A stretch of DNA of 15,781 nt, taken from positions 1 through 15,781 of the forward strand of contig JAJZWQ010000067.1 in the NCBI GenBank assembly GCA_021846605.1, written 5' to 3'. This DNA is from Bacillota bacterium (GTDB taxonomy: Bacteria > Bacillota_E > RBS10-35 > JAJYVN01). Of this stretch, positions 1 through 5,797 are shown piece after piece. The position numbers and the translations under genes are program-made. The notes under the pieces were generated by a model. The model made no database searches and was not told the origin of the DNA. It saw nothing but the letters and a program-made list of their open reading frames with translations. Numbering within the stretch: the stretch's first letter is position 1; each line of letters opens with the position of its first letter.

Positions 1-349
1 GGCATGGGGGACTCCACCCCAAAGCTCGACCTGTGCCCACAGGATCGGCAACCGTCCCTATCGATCGTCGCGATGGTGTTGATCGTGTAGAACTTCGCGG
101 CCGGACCACGACCACACCGGCACCAGGTCATCCGGCATAAGGGTAGGGCGCTTGCGGAGGGCTGACAATAACGATCAAGCGCACCTCGTCCCCCAGGTGC
201 ACGTGCTGCGCCAGGGCAATCTCGATACCGTTCGTCGCGGCGTCTTGACGGGCAGGGAACGGGAGGATGCGCGTGCGAGGGGCGTCGTGCGGGATCGGCG
301 AGGAGCGTCGTGCCGGTCGGGCCCACCAGCGATCGCGCACGCGCTCCAC
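1..349 (-). pseudogene. possible frameshifted remnant of a GT4-type glycosyltransferase (left edge)
   Basis: No intact gene is visible in the first 411 bases. On the minus strand one frame is open from about 349 to a TGA at 128-130. It has high GC at third codon positions and encodes a stretch containing RILPFPARQDAATNGIEIAL and then GDEVRLIVIV. This resembles the N-terminus of GT4 (GT-B) glycosyltransferases, where a GG-x-E motif precedes a helix and a strand of the form GHEVRLIV. Past the stop, the other two minus frames carry short coding-like pieces (DDLVPVWSWSG in one, KFYTINTIATIDRDG in the other, open to the window edge). This suggests one or two frameshifts, but each piece is too short for certainty. 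No Shine-Dalgarno site precedes the GTG at 349. The whole stretch could also be non-coding. Confidence 0.25.
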
Positions 350-392
350 TGGGAGATCCGGCTATCTTTCGAGGGCATCGCTTACGCCCACT

Positions 393-406
393 CCCCATAC
401 TTGGGG
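393..406. terminator. small hairpin just downstream of the GT2 gene
   Basis: A perfect 5-bp stem (CCCCA / TGGGG) with a 4-base loop lies 5 bases past the stop codon of the minus-strand glycosyltransferase gene. There is no T-run after it on the minus strand, so intrinsic termination is only a possibility. Confidence 0.2.
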
Positions 407-411
407 TCATG

Positions 412-1440
412 TCAGCGGTCAGGCGTGGAGGGCGGCGGACCGCTGTACCCTGCCATTGGCGCCACAGACAGAGAGGGCCGGGGTGCCAGCAGCCAGCCCG
501 AGGCGAGCGCCACGTCGCACAGGTTGGCAAAGGCTCGGTCGATCCTGCCCTGACCCAGCCGGATCGCGCCCTTGGCGCTTGCCATGGCCAGAAGGCGGGC
601 GGCACGTATCCGGGCGCCGGGCGCATCGTGGAGAAGAAGTTGGCCCCACTGCGCGAGTTGGCCCTGCGTCTGCCCCAAAGCGAACGCGCGCCGCAGCATC
701 CATCCCACCGACATGCGCTCGAGCGCAACGAAGTGGTGTACGGGTGCGGTCGCCTCAAACCACGCCCGGACGCCGGTGGCGGCCAACTGCATGTTGAGGA
801 GCGTCTCTTCACCAGCCAATGCCCGGCGCTGGCCGCGCCTCCAACCCAATTCGGTATCGAACCGGAGGTTGCCGATTACGTCACGACGGTATGCCACATT
901 CCCGCCATACACTGCCGTCGGGTGGCAATATCCGGTTGCCTGATCCTCCCCCCCGCAACTTAATAGGCCGTCGGTTCTGGCTGAGCGCCATCGCGGTGGA
1001 TATCCCCCGGGACCCCAAGGCGGCACCATGAGAACCGGCCCTGTGACCATCGCCACATCGGCCCGGTCAGCCAACACGCGCAGCATGCTGGACTGCCAGC
1101 CGGAATCGACGGGGGACGCGTCGTCGTCGAGGTACGTCACCACGTCCGTGCGCGCATGCTCCAGGACACGGTTCCTTGCCCAGGAGACCCCCGCGCGGTC
1201 CTCCTGCAGCACCTCCCAGCGGATGCCGGTGCCTCCGAAAGCCGATGCGGCACCGATGCACAACGCCCGGTGATCGGCGCGCGGACCATTGTTGACCACC
1301 AAGACCTCGGTGCCGGGCGCCACCACCGGAGCGAGGCGCGCGAAGCCGGCGGTTACCGTGTCTACGCGCCCGGCTGTGCAGATGGCGACGGTGCAACTGA
1401 GCGTTCCCGTGTGCGTGTTCGCGCATCCGGCGTCGGCCAT
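412..1440 (-). CDS. family 2 glycosyltransferase (GT-A fold), cytoplasmic
   Basis: The 342-residue protein is a GT2 enzyme that should transfer a sugar from a nucleotide donor; the donor and acceptor cannot be read from sequence. The N-terminal nucleotide-binding half has VAICTAGRVDTV at about 18-29 and EVLVVNNGP at about 45-53. QEDRAGVSWARNR (79-91) comes before the metal-binding DDD triad at 105-107 (YLDDDASPVD). YGGNVAYRRD (178-187) and a GEETLL motif (210-215) match the acceptor and catalytic-base region of the family. No membrane helix is evident. The frame stays open to 1641, but ATG 1440 is preferred. It has GAGGTGGG at 1444-1451 with 7 bases between the GAGG core and the start, and the family fold begins shortly after it. 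It is transcribed away from the SDR gene and toward the possible GT4 remnant at the left edge, so it may belong to a glycan locus extending left of the window. Confidence 0.82.
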   Translation of the reverse strand: MADAGCANTHTGTLSCTVAICTAGRVDTVTAGFARLAPVVAPGTEVLVVNNGPRADHRALCIGAASAFGGTGIRWEVLQEDRAGVSWARNRVLEHARTDVVTYLDDDASPVDSGWQSSMLRVLADRADVAMVTGPVLMVPPWGPGGYPPRWRSARTDGLLSCGGEDQATGYCHPTAVYGGNVAYRRDVIGNLRFDTELGWRRGQRRALAGEETLLNMQLAATGVRAWFEATAPVHHFVALERMSVGWMLRRAFALGQTQGQLAQWGQLLLHDAPGARIRAARLLAMASAKGAIRLGQGRIDRAFANLCDVALASGWLLAPRPSLSVAPMAGYSGPPPSTPDR

Positions 1441-1786
1441 GGACCCACCTCGCACATCCGCGTGGCGTTCGGCGTCCGAAGCGCCTCGCGACCTGGACCC
1501 ACCCACACGGTGGGGTCGGCCCCGCGGCGCTGTCGCCGTCCCTGCGGTGCTTTGGAAGAACCTATCAAGGCCCCGCTCTGCAGGCAGTAGCGGGGAGTGT
1601 CCCAAGTGGGGTCTCCACCCCGTGGAGGACGTGCGTCGCATGGCGCAGAGGGCGCGTGCCGCCCCGAGGCCCCCGCCCCAACCCCACGGAATGCGGCGCC
1701 GTCACACGGATAAGGTGCAGACTGTCTGGCAGCAGGCCCTTTCTCCCCCGCGCCGAATGGGCGGGGTCGACATGGGGAGGCTGAGC
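1441..1786. other. 346-base divergent intergenic region with hairpins
   Basis: This gap separates two divergently transcribed genes and must hold or overlap their promoters. I found no convincing -35/-10 pair on either strand. Two inverted repeats are clear: CCCACC/GGTGGG around CACAC (1498-1514), and CTCCAC/GTGGAG around CCC (1613-1627, extendable by one G-U pair). The second is overlapped on its left by GGGGT/ACCCC around CTCC (1608-1621), so the two stems are mutually exclusive. Open frames across the gap are continuations of the flanking genes without ribosome-binding support. Confidence 0.5.
1774..1780 (+). promoter_or_regulatory. Shine-Dalgarno site fixing the SDR start
   Basis: GGGGAGG lies 6 bases before ATG 1787. 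It decides between that ATG and the in-frame ATG at 1772, which would overlap this site and has no comparable one of its own. Confidence 0.7.
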
Positions 1787-2560
1787 ATGGCATTTCAGAT
1801 CGACCTGACCGGCAATGTGACCCTGGTTATCGGCGGAGCCACCGGCATCGGCGCCGGCGTGGTGCGCCAGTTCGCCGAAGCCGGCTCCGCTGTTTTCTTC
1901 TCGTACACCGGTAACGCCAAGGGGGCGGAGGCCCTCGTGGCGGAACTGCGTGCGGCGGGCCACAAAATCGGTTGCACACGCGTCGACCTCGCCGATCCCG
2001 CAGCACCGGAGCAGCTTGTGGCTACGGCGGAGCGGGAGTTGGGCCCGATCGACCACCTCGTCAGCGTCTCCGGCATCACCGATCCCCATCCGCTCCTGGA
2101 CATCACCCCTGAGATCTGGGACCGTACGTTCAACATCAACCTCCGCGGGACGTTCCTCGTCGCGCAGAACGTGGCCCGCTCCCTGATCCAGCGGGGCCGG
2201 CGCGACGCCAGCCTCGTGTTCATCGGCTCGGTGCACGGCAAGTTGGCGGGGTTCAATCACGCGCACTATGAGGCCAGCAAGGGCGGCCTCAACATGCTCA
2301 CCAGCGCCATGGCAGTCGACCTCGGCCCGCACGGGATCCGCGTCAACTGCGTCGCCCCCGGGGCAATCGAGGTCGAACGTTACGCGGACATGTCGAACTA
2401 CGATTCCGCGTCGTGGGGCGAGCAGATCCCGCTCAGGCGGGTCGGGTATCCCTCCGACGTGGCGCCGATCTGCCTGTTCCTTTGCAGCCCAGCCGCCAGT
2501 TACATCAGCGGCCAGGTCATCTACGTGGACGGGGCCCTGACCAATCGGCTGATCCTCTGA
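1787..2560 (+). CDS. classical short-chain dehydrogenase/reductase (SDR), 257 aa
   Basis: This is an NAD(P)-dependent oxidoreductase of the classical SDR family, at the usual 250-residue length. Visible elements are the dinucleotide-binding GGATGIGAG (16-24), the NxN-L-R-G segment with the structural Asn at 118, Ser148 (IGSVHG), the catalytic YEASK (Tyr161, Lys165), and the post-catalytic APGAIEV (190-196). The C-terminus has SGQVIYVDGALTN, typical of glucose-dehydrogenase/FabG-like members. The usual NNAG motif is replaced by SVSG (93-96), a tolerated but less common variant. The substrate is not predictable. The start is ATG 1787 with GGGGAGG 6 bases upstream. argJ follows after 22 bases in the same direction, so the two are probably co-transcribed. 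That linkage does not fit a standard arginine operon and may mean both act on a shared amino-acid-derived compound, or simply share a promoter. Confidence 0.93.
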   Translation: MAFQIDLTGNVTLVIGGATGIGAGVVRQFAEAGSAVFFSYTGNAKGAEALVAELRAAGHKIGCTRVDLADPAAPEQLVATAERELGPIDHLVSVSGITDPHPLLDITPEIWDRTFNINLRGTFLVAQNVARSLIQRGRRDASLVFIGSVHGKLAGFNHAHYEASKGGLNMLTSAMAVDLGPHGIRVNCVAPGAIEVERYADMSNYDSASWGEQIPLRRVGYPSDVAPICLFLCSPAASYISGQVIYVDGALTNRLIL

Positions 2561-2582
2561 GCCGCCGGCAGGGCCGGGTTGG

Positions 2583-3791
2583 TTGGCACCGAAGCTTGGC
2601 GCGGGAGGGGACATCCTGGCGATCGCCCTGCGTCCGGACCTTTCGCTCCAACCCCGCGGATTTGTGGCTGCGGCTCGCAACGCCGGAATCCGCGATGCGA
2701 GCCTCGACCTCACGCTGGTGCATTCGACCACGCCGGCGGCGGCCGCCGCCATGTTCACGCGCAACCACTTCTGCGGGCACCCCGTGACGGTGGGTCGCGA
2801 GCACATCGGCGGCGGCCAGATCCGTGCCGTGGTCGTCAACAGCAAGAACGCCAACGTGGCGACGGGACCCGATGGCCTGGCTGACTGCCGCGAGATATGC
2901 CGGCTGGCCGGCGCCGAGGTGGGGTGTGCCGCCGAGGAGGTCATGCCCTTTTCCACCGGCGTCATCGGCCGACGCCTGCCGATGGACCGCATCCGCGCGG
3001 GCATCGCGGGCATCGGCGCGAACCTCAAGCCGGGCCGGCTCGACGCCTTCGCCCAGGCCATCCTGACGACGGACACCCATCCCAAGTGGCGGTCGGTCAC
3101 CATCGATGGGGTGACGCTTGCCGGTTGCTGCAAGGGCGCCGGCATGATCGAGCCCAACATGGCGACAATGCTGGCCTTCTTCTTCACGGATGCCGCCATC
3201 CCCGCCCCAGAGCTCGATCGTTGCCTGCGTGCGGCCGTCCACGTGTCCTTCAACATGCTCAGCATCGACAGCGACACCAGCACCTCGGACAGCGTCCTCA
3301 TCCTGGCCAACGGCCAAGCGGGGCCGGTCGACGTCACCCGTTTCGGCGAGGCCCTGACGGCCATGGCAAGCGAATTGGCGCAAGAGGTGGCGCGCGACGG
3401 CGAGGGTGCGACCAAGCTTCTGGAGGTCCAGGTGCGCGGGGCCGCGGACGAGGCGGCGGCCCGGCGTGTAGCCAAGTCAATAGTCAATTCCCCCCTGGTC
3501 AAGACGGCGGTTTGGGGCGGGGACCCGAACTGGGGTCGGGTGGCGATGGCCGTCGGCAAGTGTTTTGATGTGCCCGTCCTACCCGAGCGCCTGCGCATTG
3601 CCTTCGGGGACCTTACGGTGTTCGCGGCCGGTCGGCCGGCGCCCGAGACGCTGGAGGCCCTGGAGGCGTATCTGCGGGGAGAGCGCGTGCGCATCACCGT
3701 GGACCTCGGCCATGGCGACGTTCCGGCTACCGCCTGGGGCTGCGACCTTTCTCCCACCTATGTCCACATCAATGGCGACTACACCACCTAG
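2583..3791 (+). CDS. argJ: ArgJ: glutamate N-acetyltransferase / ornithine acetyltransferase
   Basis: ArgJ moves the acetyl group from N-acetylornithine to glutamate in the recycling arginine pathway, and some members also use acetyl-CoA. The full-length 402-residue precursor is present. Numbered from the TTG, it has the oxyanion-hole STGVIG (Thr125-Gly126), Lys184 in KGAGMIEPNMATML, and the autocleavage Ala194-Thr195, where Thr195 becomes the nucleophile of the beta chain. It also has SIDSDTSTSDSV (227-238), Glu274 (DGEGATK), the GGDPNWGR motif (312-319) and the C-terminal YVHINGDYTT. All key positions known for ArgJ are intact, so it should be active. The start is uncertain. TTG 2583 has no good Shine-Dalgarno, while CTG 2616 has GGGAGGGG ending 5 bases before it and leaves a normal distance to the PRGF motif. 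No argC, argB or argD is in the window. Whether it is monofunctional or bifunctional cannot be judged from sequence. Confidence 0.95.
   Translation: MAPKLGAGGDILAIALRPDLSLQPRGFVAAARNAGIRDASLDLTLVHSTTPAAAAAMFTRNHFCGHPVTVGREHIGGGQIRAVVVNSKNANVATGPDGLADCREICRLAGAEVGCAAEEVMPFSTGVIGRRLPMDRIRAGIAGIGANLKPGRLDAFAQAILTTDTHPKWRSVTIDGVTLAGCCKGAGMIEPNMATMLAFFFTDAAIPAPELDRCLRAAVHVSFNMLSIDSDTSTSDSVLILANGQAGPVDVTRFGEALTAMASELAQEVARDGEGATKLLEVQVRGAADEAAARRVAKSIVNSPLVKTAVWGGDPNWGRVAMAVGKCFDVPVLPERLRIAFGDLTVFAAGRPAPETLEALEAYLRGERVRITVDLGHGDVPATAWGCDLSPTYVHINGDYTT
2603..2610 (+). promoter_or_regulatory. strong Shine-Dalgarno inside annotated argJ, pointing to a CTG start
   Basis: GGGAGGGG is followed by 5 bases and then in-frame CTG 2616. 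No ATG or GTG is in frame nearby, and the upstream TTG 2583 has no comparable site. Rare CTG initiation is an inference. Confidence 0.4.
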
Positions 3792-3965
3792 ACCGGAGGG
3801 GCGTGTGGCGGTTGGCTTGCGGCGTTCCGCCGCCGCGTTGCCTCCCTCGGTGCGGGCATGCCGGCCCACTGCGGCGTCTCGCGCAATCTGACCTGGCGTT
3901 GGACCCGCTGGCCGCGCCCCCGGGCCGTTGGCCGCCGGCCCACGGCTGGTCTTGGCGGGAGGCGG

Positions 3966-3992
3966 GAGCCGCCTGCGCGTTTGCGGCGGCTC
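3966..3992. terminator. 8-bp perfect inverted repeat in the convergent gap
   Basis: GAGCCGCC (3966-3973) and GGCGGCTC (3985-3992) form a perfect 8-bp stem around an 11-base loop, about 175 bases past argJ. There is no U-tract on either strand. It could slow polymerase from both sides, but an intrinsic terminator is not shown. Confidence 0.3.
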
Positions 3993-4057
3993 AGGCTGGC
4001 GGCACGGGTCGCGACCCCGGTCCGGCGCCCCCGAGAGGCGGCAGGCTGGCATGATCT

Positions 4058-4076
4058 GGCCGGCTCCCGCCGGGCC
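4058..4076 (-). terminator. hairpin directly after the SGNH gene stop
   Basis: A CCGGC/GCCGG stem with a 4-base loop, extended by outer GG/CC pairs with one bulge, begins 4 bases beyond the TGA of the minus-strand SGNH gene. Its position fits a 3'-end structure. No T-run follows, so its terminator role is tentative. Confidence 0.35.
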
Positions 4077-4080
4077 ACCG

Positions 4081-5763
4081 TCACGAGGGTGCCCGGGCCT
4101 CTGAACGCGGAAGGCTTGCGCAGACGCGCACCTCCTCGACGCGGCGCGGCGGCAGGTCGGTCACGGTGGCGGCGCAGAAGAGTTGCCAGGCGCCGGCGCC
4201 GTTGTTGACGCGCAGCAGCACTTCGTTCCATCCAGCCGCCAGGGCGACCTCGATCCGGTCCTGGTCCGGTTCCGCCCCGCGGTAGATGTCCCGGCCGCCC
4301 TGGAACCGGCCGTTCACAAAGAGCTTCCAGCCGTCGTCCGAGCCGATGCGTAGGCGTAGGTGCGCTTCCCCGGGAACGAACACGTGGCAGCGGGCGTAGG
4401 CCACGGCCTGTGTCACCGGACCGTAGAGCTTGACGAAATCGAGGAAGCCATCGCCGGCGCGCGGCGAGCGCGCCGCCGCCCAGGGCGCCAATTCCCCGCG
4501 TTCCGGCGGGAAGACGGCCACAAAGCCATCCTGCCCCCCCAGCGGGTACGGGCCGGCCACCTCCCACTCCCCCAGATGCAATTGCACGCCCGGGACGATC
4601 TCCAGGCGCAACGGTAGCGGCCGCAGGAGGGCCCGGAGCACGTCCTCCTGCGCTGCGTCCAGGGCACCGTACTGCTCCCGGAGCTCCGGACTGCCGGCCT
4701 CGCCCGTCCCGGGCTCCAAGCGGCGCCACGCGAAGAGGTGGTCAGCGAAGCGTCGGCGGGCCAAATCCAGCGCGGCCTCCCAACGTGTCTGCACGGCCGG
4801 CCGCGGGCGGATGGCCACCCCCGCCTTCAGCTCGGCGTCGCTGAAGCTCCCCAGCGGATCCGGCCCCGAGTAGACGGCATAGCGGCCCGGGGCCAGCCCC
4901 ACGACTTGCAGGTTGTTGTGGCCGAGTTCCTTCTCCCACGGCACCAGGGCGTTGGCGCCTCTGGCCTCCGCGGGCACGGGGAACGGCGGTGTGTCGGCGA
5001 CCAGGGACATGCGCACGCTCGCCCCGTCGGCCTGCAGGCCATCAATCCGGCAACCGGAGGTAACAAGGGCCTGGCCACACGCGGCATCGACGGTCGTGCT
5101 GGCCGCCGGCGTGACCATGTCCAGCCCGGCGAGCAGTTCATATGCCATGACCAGATGTCCCACTGGATCCGGATGGACCCCGTCCGGGATGAAGCTGAAG
5201 CCGGGGCGCGCGGACTTCGCCAGCCGATGGGCGCGCAGCACCGGGTGAAAGAGGTCGACCGCGTAGGCCCCCGTGCGGGCGGCCACCTGGCAGGCGATCG
5301 CGCCCAGACGCTCCAGGGTGTCGTTGTACCGGATGGGGCCCAACTGGGGGGCACGCTCCTCATCGACCGGCGTCGGAGTGAGGACGGCCACCGCGGCGCC
5401 GGCGCCGCGGAGCCGACGCACCAGGGCCTCCAGGTCCCGTTCATACTGCCGCAACAGCGCTTGGTCGCGCCGGTAGCCCCCGTCGTTCATGCCGAAGGCC
5501 ACGAACACGACGGACGGGTTGCGCGCCAGCACGTCGCGGTCGACGCGGCCTAGCCCGTCACCGGCGCAGTGCCCCCCCCACCCCGCGTTGACGAAGCGGA
5601 AGCGCTGCGCCTGCCAGCGCGAACGCATGTAGAGCTCCACATACAGCGTGAAGAGGTTCTGTTCGGTGATGCTGTCGCCGAGGAAGACGAAGAGCGCTTC
5701 TTCGGGCAATCCTGCCAGCATGCGCCGGAAGGGGAGCCCAGGCGTTGTGGCCGGGTCTTCCAT
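4081..5763 (-). CDS. SGNH/GDSL-family esterase with C-terminal carbohydrate-binding-like domain
   Basis: This 560-residue protein has an N-terminal SGNH hydrolase domain (about 22-215): FLGDSIT with Ser31 (block I), Gly64 in GWGGHCAGD (block II), GMND with Asn93 (block III), and DGVHP with Asp194 and His197 (block V). The family hydrolyses ester bonds, often O-acetyl groups on sugars. A middle part (about 220-390) has no motif I recognise. A beta-sandwich-like C-terminus (about 396-540) starts with WEVAGPYPLGG and has IGSDDGWKLFVNGR (473-486), a pattern seen in PA14-like and galactose-binding-like domains of glycan-active proteins. No signal peptide or membrane helix is visible, which is odd if it acts outside the cell. 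ATG 5763 follows a GGGGGA site at a spacing of 6. It diverges from the ligase-like gene, whose start is only 35 bases away. A role in glycan deacylation is inferred. Confidence 0.9.
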   Translation of the reverse strand: MEDPATTPGLPFRRMLAGLPEEALFVFLGDSITEQNLFTLYVELYMRSRWQAQRFRFVNAGWGGHCAGDGLGRVDRDVLARNPSVVFVAFGMNDGGYRRDQALLRQYERDLEALVRRLRGAGAAVAVLTPTPVDEERAPQLGPIRYNDTLERLGAIACQVAARTGAYAVDLFHPVLRAHRLAKSARPGFSFIPDGVHPDPVGHLVMAYELLAGLDMVTPAASTTVDAACGQALVTSGCRIDGLQADGASVRMSLVADTPPFPVPAEARGANALVPWEKELGHNNLQVVGLAPGRYAVYSGPDPLGSFSDAELKAGVAIRPRPAVQTRWEAALDLARRRFADHLFAWRRLEPGTGEAGSPELREQYGALDAAQEDVLRALLRPLPLRLEIVPGVQLHLGEWEVAGPYPLGGQDGFVAVFPPERGELAPWAAARSPRAGDGFLDFVKLYGPVTQAVAYARCHVFVPGEAHLRLRIGSDDGWKLFVNGRFQGGRDIYRGAEPDQDRIEVALAAGWNEVLLRVNNGAGAWQLFCAATVTDLPPRRVEEVRVCASLPRSEARAPS

Positions 5764-5782
5764 GTCTTGTCCCCCGCTCCCC

Positions 5783-5789
5783 GGGAGGG
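5783..5789 (+). promoter_or_regulatory. Shine-Dalgarno site fixing the ligase-like gene start
   Basis: GGGAGGG with 8 bases to GTG 5798. Upstream in-frame starts, including ATG 5762 which overlaps the start codon of the divergent SGNH gene, have no such site. Confidence 0.55.
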
Positions 5790-5797
5790 CGGTCCCG

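Larger units (their letters stand above)
3792..4080. other. 289-base convergent intergenic region with hairpins
   Basis: The stretch lies between the ends of argJ (plus) and the SGNH gene (minus). I see no credible gene. Frames that cross it are arginine/proline-rich and have no ribosome-binding site or family motif. It holds two clear inverted repeats, at 3966-3992 and 4058-4076, listed separately. Confidence 0.55.

Noticed and set aside
6..1622. Similar 14-mers GGGGACTCCACCCC near position 7 and GGGGTCTCCACCCC near 1608
   Set aside because: They match over about 14 bases with one mismatch and the flanks do not match, which is not enough to call a repeat in GC-rich DNA.
1441..1641. 67-residue N-terminal extension of the GT2 gene
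   Set aside because: ATG 1440 has a strong Shine-Dalgarno and the GT2 fold begins right after it. The extension is Arg/Ser/Gly-rich with no conservation signal that I can see.
1565..3757. 730-residue minus-strand open frame antisense to the SDR and argJ genes
   Set aside because: Long antisense frames are common in high-GC genes. Both plus-strand genes have full sets of catalytic motifs, and this frame shows none.
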